A stretch of DNA of 64,000 bases from Hyphomicrobiales bacterium (GTDB taxonomy: Bacteria; Pseudomonadota; Alphaproteobacteria; Rhizobiales; Rhizobiaceae), in contig UCNE01000013.1 in NCBI GenBank assembly GCA_900473685.1, forward strand, positions 186,001-250,000, written 5' to 3'. Position numbers and translations under genes: made by a program. Below are positions 48,639-56,426 of this stretch, one piece after another. Position 1 is the stretch's first letter. Each line of letters starts with the position of its first letter. The notes under the pieces were generated by a model. The model worked only from the letters and a program-made list of their open reading frames with translations, was not told the DNA's origin and did no database searches.

Positions 48639-49493
48639 ATGATTTGGGATGAGAGCTTAATTCAGGAAGTAGCAGAGCGACGGGCCATCTTTGTTCTTGG
48701 CGCCGGCGCTTCAATGGCATGCAAAACAGCAGACGGCACTAGACCCCCATCATGGATAGACTTGCTTAAAAATTTGAATCAGTCTGTAACAGACGACGCA
48801 GAGCGTAAATACGCAGATGACTTGATAGACAGTGAGCGACTACTGGAGGCTGCAGAAGTCATCAGAATGAACATAAACCCTGCCGAATTCTCGCGAATAA
48901 TCAAAGATAAGCTGAAAAAGCCGGACTACATACCGTCTGATATACACACGACCATAATGGAGATAGATCCGAAAATTGTCATAACAACAAACTACGATGA
49001 GATATATGAAAAGCTATTCCATAAAAACAGTATTAGCGATGGGTACTCCGTCGCTAAACCTGACGATAGAAAAAATATTATAGATAATATAAGATCAGGA
49101 GAAAGATGCGTTATAAAAATGCATGGGTGCGTAACGTCACCACTTGATATCGTTTTAAATAAAACATCATATTTTGCCGCAAGACGTAGCTATCCAAATT
49201 TTTTTAGGGCTATCGATGCCCTTTTTCTTGTAAACACGCTGATATTCGTTGGATCTAGCTTAGATGATCCAGATTTACAGTTGGTACTTGAAAATTCCTT
49301 GATCGCAGCACCCTCTATGCATCAGCATTTCGCGATACTTGAGCTACGGAAACACGAGTCCCAGAGAAAGATACTTGGAGAAAACTTTAATATCAAAACG
49401 ATGGAATATCCGATTGGGGAGCATCAACATGTAGCAATGTTTTTGGAGGAAATGCGAGACAGGGTTATAGAGTGGCGCGAAAATCACGATTAG
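48639..49493 (+). CDS. SIR2-family NAD-binding protein, candidate anti-phage effector
   Basis: This 284-residue protein has the SIR2 motifs in order: FVLGAGASMAC (GAGxS at 21-25), ITTNYDEIYEKLF (Asn118, Asp120), KMHGCV (His162, the catalytic base position) and FVGSSLDDPDL (205-212). This is the SIR2-like group whose members in bacterial defence degrade NAD. It lacks zinc-binding cysteine pairs, so it is not a protein deacetylase. ATG 48639 comes two bases after the upstream TGA, so translation is coupled to the ParA-like gene. The gene is AT-rich like its partner and foreign to its neighbours. Confidence 0.88.
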   Translation: MIWDESLIQEVAERRAIFVLGAGASMACKTADGTRPPSWIDLLKNLNQSVTDDAERKYADDLIDSERLLEAAEVIRMNINPAEFSRIIKDKLKKPDYIPSDIHTTIMEIDPKIVITTNYDEIYEKLFHKNSISDGYSVAKPDDRKNIIDNIRSGERCVIKMHGCVTSPLDIVLNKTSYFAARRSYPNFFRAIDALFLVNTLIFVGSSLDDPDLQLVLENSLIAAPSMHQHFAILELRKHESQRKILGENFNIKTMEYPIGEHQHVAMFLEEMRDRVIEWRENHD

Positions 49494-50348
49494 GATCGTG
49501 CATTTACTAGTACGACGCCAAGGTATTCGACTGTCAAAGTTATAGAGCAGTATTAAGTAGATGCTTTTATATTGTCCCGGCCTCGGGATACAAAAACTCT
49601 GATCCAAACAGTTCGTTTCACTTAGCCTGCTCTGGAAGTCCGCTGATCCCATACGCGCATTGCCGAGCCTTCTGATCGTTCCTCTGAAAAAGGAGGAGGT
49701 ATTTTCCACCTCGAAAGCCGCTCACCAACGCCAGAGGTGTTTTATAACCATATAAAATCAAGATGTTAGAAAAATACTTAACGCTAGATTGAGTCTCTGA
49801 ATTCTTCCCCCAGTTTCCCCCTAAATCCCCGCCTCCAAAACTCGTGCCATACTTCTCCCGTCCCGCCATGGATACACTGCCAGCCGTGGCAGCGAGGCGG
49901 GGCCGGCGCCGGGTTTGAGGAAAGGACGGACGTCCTCCTATCCGGGGTTCGCGGAAAATGCTCTCCCTCCGGCGACACGGGGAGAGGCAAGGGTTTTTCC
50001 TTGTCTCTTGAAGCCCGAAAGAGCGCGCCGGGCGTGCCTGTGCGGCACACAGGGTGGGTGAGCGGATGGTTTCGCCGGGTGTAACAATCCGGCGGCGGCC
50101 GGGTGGAGCGTTGCCGATAAATTGGTTCGGCCGGGATCCATCGGGTCAGACGAACACCGTCTGTCTCACCACCGCAGAGAGACCCAAGTCGCGGGCAAAA
50201 ACCGCCGAACGGGGCGCTGAGAGGTGTCACTTTTTACCATCAAACGCGGCAGCTTTCAGCGCCCCGTCCTGCCTTCAAACCACGGCGGCATTTTTTCGCG
50301 CGTGAACGGGGACGCATGCCCAGGCAACAGAAACAAAGGAGAAGAGAC
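49494..50348. other. Gene-poor region after the SIR2 gene
   Basis: The first 300 bases are AT-rich like the island and hold no gene I can support. Near 49800 base composition changes sharply to GC-rich. The GC-rich part (49800-50340) has many short inverted repeats but no long coding frame of convincing composition. I looked for RNase P RNA, tmRNA, SRP RNA and tRNA motifs on both strands without a match. The abrupt change probably marks the right edge of the acquired segment. Confidence 0.6.
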
Positions 50349-50738
50349 ATGCCCCTTCCCGTCCACACACGGCTGATGGCCCGCACCGCCGAGATGCTGG
50401 CCATGCCGCATCTGGCCTGCCGCCGCCGCGACTGCCGCCGCAAGAACACCTGCTTCTGGCATTTCAAAAACAGCGGCGAACCCTGCTGCCTGCACAATCT
50501 GACCGCAGCACAGCGCGAGGTTTTCGATGAATTCTACCGCCAGGCCCTGATCATCCTCGAACATGGCGGCCATCAGGGCCTGACATACACCTGGGGCAAT
50601 CCCGGGCAGCGGGCCTTTCTGGACGCCTGCGTCGAACTCGCCCGCACCGCCGTCCCGCCCCACGACAAACGCCGCTTCGACGCCTTCCGCCGCGACCGCG
50701 AAACAATCCCCCCACGCACGCCGCCGGTGGCAAAATGA
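50349..50738 (+). CDS. Cys/His-rich small protein of unknown function
   Basis: This 129-residue protein has an N-terminal cysteine cluster (HLACRRRDCRRKNTCFWHF, then PCCLHNL) that could bind zinc. It is followed by a helical domain (AAQREVFDEFYRQALIILEH) and an Arg-rich end. AGGAG precedes ATG 50349. I do not recognise a named family, although the plan looks conserved and genuine. It stands alone; a palindromic repeat begins 64 bp after its stop. Confidence 0.75.
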   Translation: MPLPVHTRLMARTAEMLAMPHLACRRRDCRRKNTCFWHFKNSGEPCCLHNLTAAQREVFDEFYRQALIILEHGGHQGLTYTWGNPGQRAFLDACVELARTAVPPHDKRRFDAFRRDRETIPPRTPPVAK

Positions 50739-50801
50739 ACAAGGACGGGAGCTATCCCACTCGACGTTGGGGCGTTCCGGGCGGGAGCGATTCCCCACTC
50801 T

Positions 50802-50946
50802 CCGTCATTCTCGCCCCTGTGGCGGGAATCCAGCCACGGCGCGTCCGCGCCGTGAAAGGACTCGTTCAACCGCGTCACCAGCAGAAGGGTCTTACGCGCC
50901 GCAGACGCGGCGCGCTGGATTCCTGTGACAAGCACAGGAATGACGG
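50802..50946. repeat. MITE-like palindromic element of about 145 bp
   Basis: The element begins CCGTCATTC and ends GAATGACGG. Its outer ends match as imperfect inverted repeats of about 33 bp (GGAATCCAGC against GCTGGATTCC). Inside are CACGGCGCG/CGCGCCGTG and GCGCCGC/GCGGCGC palindromes. It carries no gene. It is of a type widely scattered in alphaproteobacterial genomes. Confidence 0.8.
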
Positions 50947-51007
50947 AAAATGGGGATGCACCGGAGAAACAACGAGCGACTGCATGACGAGCATCTCCCA
51001 ACCCACC

Positions 51008-51592
51008 CTATTCCGCCGCTTTCACCTCTTCCAGAAATTCCAACTCGTAGGAATAGCCTTCGAGCAGTGTATAGGCCTGCTCGGTCGCCTCGATCTGGGC
51101 CTCGGCGCTGCGGATGGCCTCGGCGATCGATTGCGAGCGGGTGCGCAGCATCGAGCCGAGAATGTCGGCGGCCGGGCGGCGGCCGAGGCGGTCGAGATGC
51201 TGGCGCACGCGGGCGCGGTGGCGCTCCAACTCGAGAATATGGAAGCGGCTCTTGACGATATCGTCCGACAGCCTGCGGCGCATGGCGGCGACCGGGTCGA
51301 AACTGCCGGGCTCGCGCTCGTCGAGAATGAAGTCGCTGACCAGCGTTTCCAGCTTCAAGATGCCCTGCAGGTCGCGCGGATCGGCCAGCTGCGGATCATA
51401 GCCGGTATTGTCATAGACCTTGCGGCGCACCGGATCCTTCAACAGGTCGTAGCAGGCCTGCAGCCGCCCGAACGCCTCGGTATCGCCACCGCTGTCGGGA
51501 TGGGCCGTCTTGACCACCTTGCGATAGGCCACCTTGATCGCCTGCTCGTCGGCATCGCGGGCAATTCCAAGCGTTTCATAGGGGTCGATCAC
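51008..51592 (-). CDS. J-domain (DnaJ-like) protein
   Basis: This 194-residue protein starts with a J domain: IDPYETLGIARDADEQAIKV, the HPD motif in VKTAHPDSGGDT and YDLLKDPVRRKVYDNTG. J domains stimulate DnaK ATPase. The remaining 120 residues are a helical coiled-coil without zinc fingers, so it is not canonical DnaJ. GTG 51592 is chosen because GAGGTGG lies upstream and it starts near the J domain; a start at 51622 would add ten residues. It is divergent from cspA. Confidence 0.83.
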   Translation of the reverse strand: MIDPYETLGIARDADEQAIKVAYRKVVKTAHPDSGGDTEAFGRLQACYDLLKDPVRRKVYDNTGYDPQLADPRDLQGILKLETLVSDFILDEREPGSFDPVAAMRRRLSDDIVKSRFHILELERHRARVRQHLDRLGRRPAADILGSMLRTRSQSIAEAIRSAEAQIEATEQAYTLLEGYSYELEFLEEVKAAE

Positions 51593-52085
51593 GGCACCAC
51601 CTCGCAGTCCAGCATTCGTCATTCCATCCCTGACCTAACCGTTCGCCCATCCCGCATCAACCCAAAAGCGGATGCGGCGCGGGCTCCCCTTAATCGGACA
51701 TTGCCGGGACCAAATTGGGGCGAGATCGCGACGGTGCGCGGTTTTCCCCGGCCGGGAGCGTGGCGGCACGCAAAACCCGGCGGATGTGCCGTCGTGGTGC
51801 ACCGCAAAGCCATTACCGACAGGCGGTTGAGTGCAAAGGATTAAACGCTTGCTATTTTCTTTTTTTGCTGCAAATATTTCCGCGTTCGGGCGTTAGCATC
51901 CCGGAGACTGGACTGGCTGTATGGTCCCGGAGAAATCCGGGCGTGCCGAAAGGCACTGTAGACGTTCTTTCCCCGTTATCGACTTCTCCGACTGGCTTTC
52001 CGGAATAAAGACAAAACCGGAAAGAAAAACGTCTCCACCCTGGCAGGGGTGAGGACACATCATTAAGGGAAAAAGGACTTCTCCC
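51593..52085 (+). promoter_or_regulatory. Long upstream region and structured leader of cspA
   Basis: There is no coding frame I can support. A candidate promoter is TTGAGT, 17 bases, TGCTAT near 51830-51855. The 150 bases before cspA show nested complementarity: AGACGTT (51960-51966) with AACGTCT (52028-52034), CTTTCCGG (51996-52003) with CCGGAAAG (52017-52024), and CACCC/GGGTG (52036-52051). A long foldable leader suits temperature-dependent control of a cold-shock gene. Confidence 0.6.
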
Positions 52086-52298
52086 ATGGCCACCAAGGGC
52101 ACCGTAAAATTCTTCAACCAGGACAAGGGTTTTGGTTTCATCACGCCGGAAGGCGGCGCAAAGGACGTGTTCGTACACATCTCCGCGCTGCAGGCCGCTG
52201 GTCTCCAGACCCTGAAGGACGGCCAGCAGGTCACCTTCGACACCGAGCCGGATCGCATGGGCAAGGGCCCGAAGGCTGTCAACATCCAGGCTGACTAA
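52086..52298 (+). CDS. cspA: Cold-shock protein, CspA family
   Basis: This 70-residue protein is a single cold-shock domain with RNP1 [11 protein letters not shown] and RNP2 DVFVHISAL. It binds single-stranded RNA and DNA and melts structure at low temperature. Codon use is highly biased, as expected for a highly expressed gene. AAAAAGGA is upstream. It has a long leader and its own terminator. Confidence 0.97.
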   Translation: MATKGTVKFFNQDKGFGFITPEGGAKDVFVHISALQAAGLQTLKDGQQVTFDTEPDRMGKGPKAVNIQAD

Positions 52299-52331
52299 GC
52301 CTCGATCCGACTGCTTGCGATGACTGATTTG

Positions 52332-52361
52332 AACGGCGTCCTTCGGGGCGCCGTTTTTTTT
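52332..52361 (+). terminator. Rho-independent terminator of cspA
   Basis: ACGGCGTCC, a TTCG loop and GGGCGCCGT form a strong hairpin with an eight-T run. It lies 33 bases after the cspA stop. Confidence 0.92.
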
Positions 52362-52421
52362 GCACAACGTGGTAGCGAATAGCGAAATCTGCACTACTCA
52401 CTACTGACTATTCGCTAATTC

Positions 52422-53528
52422 CTACTCCGCCGCCTGCTTTGCCTCGGCAGCCGAAAAGATCGCGTCGAAGGCGGCAGCGATAACCTCGGGTCCGGCCCCT
52501 GCCCGCGTCGCATCGGCCGACAGGATCTGTCGGAACCGCCGCGCGCCCGGCCAGCCCTGGAACAGCCCGACCATATGGCGGGTGACATGGATGAGCCGGC
52601 CGCCGGACGCGATATGCCCGGCCGCATAGCCCATCATCGCATCGCGCACCCCGGCCCAGAACTCCAGAGACTGCCGGTGGCCATTGGCTGTGAAGGCCTC
52701 ATCGCTGACATCAAGTGCCGCGGCCCCTGTCAGCGGATGTGGGAAATACCCGTCCACGGCGGTCAGCATGGCGCTATCATGATACGGCGCCCGTCCGAGC
52801 ATGACCCCGTCCAGAACGGCAGCCTGATTCAATTCCTCAACCGCCTGATTCAGATTGCCAAGACCACCATTGATCCCAATGAAAAGACTGGGATTTTCCG
52901 CCTTGAGCCGATGCACCAGCGGATAATCCAGCGGCGGAATATCGCGGTTCTCCTTCGGCGACAGCCCCTGCAGCCAAGCCTTGCGCGCATGCACCCAGAC
53001 CGCGTCCGTTCCGGCCTGCACGACCCGCGAGACCAGATCGCGCAACGCGATCTCCGGGTCCTGGTCATCGACACCGATCCGGCACTTGACCGTCACCGGG
53101 ATAGACACCGCCGCCTTCATCGCCGCCACACAGTCGGCCACCACGGAAGGCTCACGCATCAGGCAGGCACCGAACGTCCCGGACTGGACGCGATCCGAGG
53201 GGCAGCCGACATTGATGTTGATCTCGGCATATCCGAACTGTTCACCGATCCGGGCGGCCTCCGCCATCTTGCGCGGATCATTGCCGCCAAGCTGCAACGC
53301 CACCGGCTGCTCGACAGCGTCAAACCCCAGCAGCCTCTCCCGGTCACCGCGCAGGATGGCTTCGGAGACGATCATCTCGGTGTAGAGCAACGCATGCCTG
53401 GAAAGCTGCCGGGCGAGGAAACGGTAGTGCCGATCCGTCCAATCGATCATCGGGGCAACGGCAAACACCGGCGCTGCGAAATATGTCGTAGCCGTGCCGC
53501 CCGATGCCGAAATCGCTGCCTTGCCCAT
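52422..53528 (-). CDS. dusA: tRNA-dihydrouridine(20/20a) synthase
   Basis: This protein of about 368 residues is an FMN-dependent Dus enzyme that reduces uridine at positions 20 and 20a of the tRNA D-loop. Motifs are VAPMIDWTDRHYRFLARQLS, LQLGGNDPRKMAEAA, ININVGCPSDRVQSGTFGAC (catalytic Cys), and the late INGGLGN and GVMLGRAPYHD phosphate-binding parts. ATG 53528 is used; the ribosome site is weak. It is monocistronic. The N-terminal 25 residues are variable, so a later start is possible. Confidence 0.93.
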   Translation of the reverse strand: MGKAAISASGGTATTYFAAPVFAVAPMIDWTDRHYRFLARQLSRHALLYTEMIVSEAILRGDRERLLGFDAVEQPVALQLGGNDPRKMAEAARIGEQFGYAEININVGCPSDRVQSGTFGACLMREPSVVADCVAAMKAAVSIPVTVKCRIGVDDQDPEIALRDLVSRVVQAGTDAVWVHARKAWLQGLSPKENRDIPPLDYPLVHRLKAENPSLFIGINGGLGNLNQAVEELNQAAVLDGVMLGRAPYHDSAMLTAVDGYFPHPLTGAAALDVSDEAFTANGHRQSLEFWAGVRDAMMGYAAGHIASGGRLIHVTRHMVGLFQGWPGARRFRQILSADATRAGAGPEVIAAAFDAIFSAAEAKQAAE

Positions 53529-53871
53529 CAAGAAAGTACTTTCATCCCCGCCCGTCTCGCCGGCGGTCTAGTGTCGTGGTGGAGAAACAGGCGCGCCAGC
53601 GGAGACGGATATCTCGCGGCTCAAACGGCCTGACCAATCGCGGCCTTATACAGCGGCGCGGTCTTGAAAGCGAGATGGAAGTTTGGGAGGGGCTCCGGCT
53701 GTTTGTCAGGAAATGACGTGGCAAGCCGGGAGCTTGAAAGATAGACCGGAAAGGGAAATGCAGCTGCGTCCTTGGGGGCAACGCCCCAGCGGTACCTTGG
53801 ATGAGATTGCGGCAATAGCAGGGGCTACTGCGCCGATAGCGCAGTTGATGTCGATAACCTCTGCCCGAGCC
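53529..53871. other. Intergenic region between dusA and the DUF982 gene, no gene supported
   Basis: The spacer holds the dusA promoter. A GGGGGC/GCCCC hairpin occurs near 53777. Several short frames are open across it, but they run on into the neighbours and have no ribosome sites. Confidence 0.45.
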
Positions 53872-54114
53872 TCAGTGCGCCTGCAGCTTGGCCTCTTGCG
53901 CGGCGGCAATAAACACCTCTCGCGCCTCTTCCGGCGACTTGCGGCCATCGATGGCGGCACGGCAGAAGCTTCTTGCAGCAACGTAGCGCGGACCACGAAG
54001 ATCCGGCCAGGTGTCCATCAGGCAGATGAGGGCATCGAACGGTCCGAAAACGATCTTCGAACCCTTATGCTCGAACCCGACTTCCACGGGGTTGGACCAT
54101 TTGGCATTTGGCAT
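53872..54114 (-). CDS. DUF982 protein
   Basis: This 80-residue protein matches the rhizobial DUF982 family: WSNPVEVGFEHKGSKIVFGP, DALICLMDTWPDLRGPRYVA and ARSFCRAAIDGRKSPEEARE. Function is unknown; the family is expanded in Rhizobiaceae. GGAGGAG precedes ATG 54114. It starts 78 bases downstream of the NfeR1-like small RNA on the same strand, so read-through could make the RNA its leader. Confidence 0.85.
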   Translation of the reverse strand: MPNAKWSNPVEVGFEHKGSKIVFGPFDALICLMDTWPDLRGPRYVAARSFCRAAIDGRKSPEEAREVFIAAAQEAKLQAH

Positions 54115-54191
54115 GAGCGTCTCCTCCGAATGTCTTGCCAGACCATAACGGCAGGATAACCGATTTGGTTCCCGTTGGGCAGAGTGCAAAA

Positions 54192-54306
54192 CGAAAAAAG
54201 CCTGCCGCGGGAGGAGGTGCGGCAGGCTTCTGAAAATGACCCACGGCCGGGAGGAGGTGGCCGCTGATCGATCGCAGCTCTTCGGGAGGAGGTGAATCAC
54301 TGCGAT
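54192..54306 (-). ncRNA. Anti-Shine-Dalgarno small RNA of the alpha-r14 (NfeR1) type
   Basis: On the minus strand three consecutive stem-loops each expose ACCTCCTCCC: stem 1 ATCGCAG/CTGCGAT (54271-54306), stem 2 CGGCC/GGCCG (about 54243-54265), stem 3 GCCTGCCGC/GCGGCAGGC followed by TTTTTT (54194-54222), which is also the terminator. The loops complement GGAGG ribosome sites. This is the architecture of the rhizobial alpha-r14 family, including NfeR1 of Sinorhizobium meliloti. It probably blocks translation of many transporter mRNAs, perhaps with Hfq. A promoter with matching spacing lies directly upstream. Confidence 0.88.
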
Positions 54307-54312
54307 AGACAC

Positions 54313-54341
54313 ACAATAATGCTGCAGCGCATCAAAATCAA
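54313..54341 (-). promoter_or_regulatory. Sigma-70-type promoter of the small RNA
   Basis: On the minus strand TTGATT (54336-54341) and TATTGT (54313-54318) are separated by 17 bases. Transcription should start about seven bases on, near 54306, which agrees with the first stem. Confidence 0.7.
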
Positions 54342-54365
54342 ATTAAATCTGACGCAATGCAATAT

Positions 54366-54614
54366 CTACCAGTAACGTCTTCGTGTTGCCGCCTCGCCCG
54401 AGGCGCTTCCGATCAAATATCCGGCCACGAAAGCGGCGGCGCCAAAAATCAGCAATGCGGTACTGGTCGCGGAGGGATGGTCCTGCGCACTCTGTGCCAC
54501 GGCATTGGCTTCATCGCTGATATAGCTGGCGGCCCGTTTCGCCTTGGCTGTGACGCCGCCGGTTTCATCGAGTTCGCCGGTAAAGCCGGTCCGCAAATTC
54601 TTGATATTCGCCAT
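54366..54614 (-). CDS. Small membrane-anchored protein, unknown function
   Basis: This 82-residue protein has a soluble N-terminal part (MANIKNLRTGFTGELDETGG, then Ala/Lys-rich helix) and a C-terminal membrane segment (STALLIFGAAAFVAGYLIGS). The plan recalls small ElaB/YqjD/DUF883-like stress proteins that tether ribosomes or other factors to the membrane, but I see no sequence proof. AAGGAG precedes ATG 54614. It is upstream of the small RNA on the same strand. Confidence 0.75.
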   Translation of the reverse strand: MANIKNLRTGFTGELDETGGVTAKAKRAASYISDEANAVAQSAQDHPSATSTALLIFGAAAFVAGYLIGSASGEAATRRRYW

Positions 54615-54898
54615 CTCGCGCTCCTTCTCGGTTCGGTGGGAAAACACCCGAACCGCAGGATTGTTCCAGTGCGCCAAAGACGGATTCGCCCCCCCTTGCG
54701 AACGCATCGCTTCTGACGGCATCCAGCCTCGCCAGGCAGCAGTGTCCCATTCCGGCACGAAATAAAGCATTCCCTAAAAAACCACTGTCGCGATTTCTTC
54801 ATGTGTGGCATGCTAATAGATGAGGTGCCTCATAAAAACCAATTTCGGAGTAGCTACTGCAGCCCAGAATCAAAAAATAAAGAGACGGGAGAAACCAC

Positions 54899-55102
54899 AT
54901 GGTAGAGGAAAATCTGTATCGCATCGTTGAAGTCAGCCTGAAGCGTGGCAGCGACCGCCGCGACGTCGGCATCATGACCGTACGGCAGGCGCTGGAACTT
55001 CCTGATGTCCCCAGCCTGGAATACACCCATCCGGAACTCAATTCCCGGGCCGACAGCCGGTTCCTGACCCGCGATCAGCTTCAGGCCTACGTCTGCAGCT
55101 GA
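54899..55102 (+). CDS. Small hypothetical protein (67 aa)
   Basis: The frame has GGGAG upstream of the ATG and codes for a compact acidic/basic protein with SLKRGSDRRDVGIMTVRQAL and LTRDQLQAYVCS, similar to other rhizobial small proteins of unknown role. No domain is recognised. It stands alone between two divergent or co-directional genes. Confidence 0.6.
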   Translation: MVEENLYRIVEVSLKRGSDRRDVGIMTVRQALELPDVPSLEYTHPELNSRADSRFLTRDQLQAYVCS

Positions 55103-55168
55103 ACCACTTTCCCCGCCCCGCAATGGGGTGCTATCGTCCGGCATTCGCAATTGGATGTCTGGATATCG

Positions 55169-55852
55169 ATGACAACTGTAATCCCCCTTCCCGCGCCGGT
55201 GCTTTTGCCGGTGATGAATTCAGAGCAAACCTTTCCGGTCCGCCGCGTCTATTGTGTCGGGCGCAATTATGCCGCCCACGCCATCGAGATGGGCCATGAT
55301 CCGGACCGGGAACCACCTTTCTTCTTCCAGAAAAATCCCGACAATCTTGTCCATGGCGCCGAATTCCCCTACCCGCCGCTTTCAACCGACGTTCACCATG
55401 AGGTCGAACTGGTTGTCGCGCTGAAGCACGGCGGCGACACCATTGATCCCGCGGATGCACTTGACTGCGTCTACGGCTATGCCGTCGGTATCGATTTCAC
55501 CCGGCGCGACCTGCAGGCACAGGCGAAGGCCGCCGGCAAACCCTGGGCAGCAGCAAAGGCCTTCGAGCATTCGGCGCCCCTGTCAGCGCTCGTTCCGGCC
55601 GAAATTATCGGCCATCCCACCGACGGCACCATCTCGCTCAAGATCAACGGCGAGACCAGACAGCAGGGCGATCTCAACCAGATGATCTGGAAAACCCCGG
55701 AAATCATCGCCGAACTGTCAAAGCTGTTCACGCTCGCCGCGGGAGACATCATCATGACCGGTACACCGTCCGGCGTCGGACCTGTGGCGCGTGGCGACGT
55801 GGTATCCTGCGACATCGATGGCGTCGCAACGCTGACCGTCACGGTCGTTTGA
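55169..55852 (+). CDS. Fumarylacetoacetate-hydrolase family enzyme
   Basis: This 227-residue protein has the FAH fold: RRVYCVGRNYAAHAIEMG, the FFQKNPDNLVHG loop, the metal-binding HHEVELVVALKHGG region (Glu-x-Glu) and GVGPVARGDVVSCDIDG. Members act as hydrolases, decarboxylases or isomerases on oxo acids, including acylpyruvases. ATG 55169 is preferred to TTG 55151, but neither has a strong ribosome site. Ten bases separate it from the carbonic-anhydrase gene, so they are probably an operon. Confidence 0.9.
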   Translation: MTTVIPLPAPVLLPVMNSEQTFPVRRVYCVGRNYAAHAIEMGHDPDREPPFFFQKNPDNLVHGAEFPYPPLSTDVHHEVELVVALKHGGDTIDPADALDCVYGYAVGIDFTRRDLQAQAKAAGKPWAAAKAFEHSAPLSALVPAEIIGHPTDGTISLKINGETRQQGDLNQMIWKTPEIIAELSKLFTLAAGDIIMTGTPSGVGPVARGDVVSCDIDGVATLTVTVV

Positions 55853-55862
55853 GGGGGAAACC

Positions 55863-56393
55863 ATGCCGCTCTACGCTCTTGGTCCCGCCCGGCCCGCAGT
55901 GCCCTCTGAAGGCCGCTACTGGGTAGCCCCCGGCGCGCATGTCATTGGAACGGTCGAACTCGGCGAGGATGTCGGTATCTGGTTCGGCGCGGTGCTGCGC
56001 GGCGACAACGAACCGATCCGTATCGGCGCCCGCACCAACATCCAGGAAGGCGTGGTCATTCACGTCGACCCCGGACTGCCCGTGACTATCGGCGAAGGCT
56101 GCACCATCGGTCACCGCGCCATCGTGCATGGCTGCACCATCGGCGACAACTCACTCATTGGCATGGGAGCAACGGTGCTGAACGGCGCCGTTATCGGCAA
56201 CAATTGCCTCGTGGGCGCCAACGCGCTGGTGACGGAAGGCAAGGTCTTTCCGGACAATTCATTGATCGTCGGAGCGCCGGCAAAGGCTATCCGTTTGCTC
56301 GATGAGGCTGCGATTGCCGGCTTGAGGAAATCGGCTGACAGCTACGTCAAGAAATGGCAGCTGTTCGCCAGCAGCCTTACCGTTGTCGGATAG
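55863..56393 (+). CDS. Gamma-class carbonic anhydrase family protein
   Basis: This 176-residue protein is a left-handed beta-helix trimer with hexapeptide repeats (IGARTNIQEGVVIHVDPGLP). The zinc ligand histidines appear in VIHVDP and GHRAIVHGC. Members of this group (YrdA/PaaY-like) may be carbonic anhydrases or thioesterases or have unknown roles. GAGGGGG precedes the ATG. It is co-transcribed with the FAH-family gene and converges with zur. Confidence 0.9.
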   Translation: MPLYALGPARPAVPSEGRYWVAPGAHVIGTVELGEDVGIWFGAVLRGDNEPIRIGARTNIQEGVVIHVDPGLPVTIGEGCTIGHRAIVHGCTIGDNSLIGMGATVLNGAVIGNNCLVGANALVTEGKVFPDNSLIVGAPAKAIRLLDEAAIAGLRKSADSYVKKWQLFASSLTVVG

Positions 56394-56426
56394 ACAAAGC
56401 CGCCCGGCAGTTCGGGATGCCTTCGC

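Noticed and set aside
49850-50340. Possible RNase P RNA, tmRNA or SRP RNA in the GC-rich gap
   Set aside because: A GAGGAAAG word near 49917 recalls RNase P RNA, but the expected following consensus and the other conserved regions are absent on either strand.
53683-54159. Plus-strand frame over the DUF982 gene
   Set aside because: The minus strand holds a DUF982 protein with a GGAGGAG site; the plus-strand frame has no family match or ribosome site.
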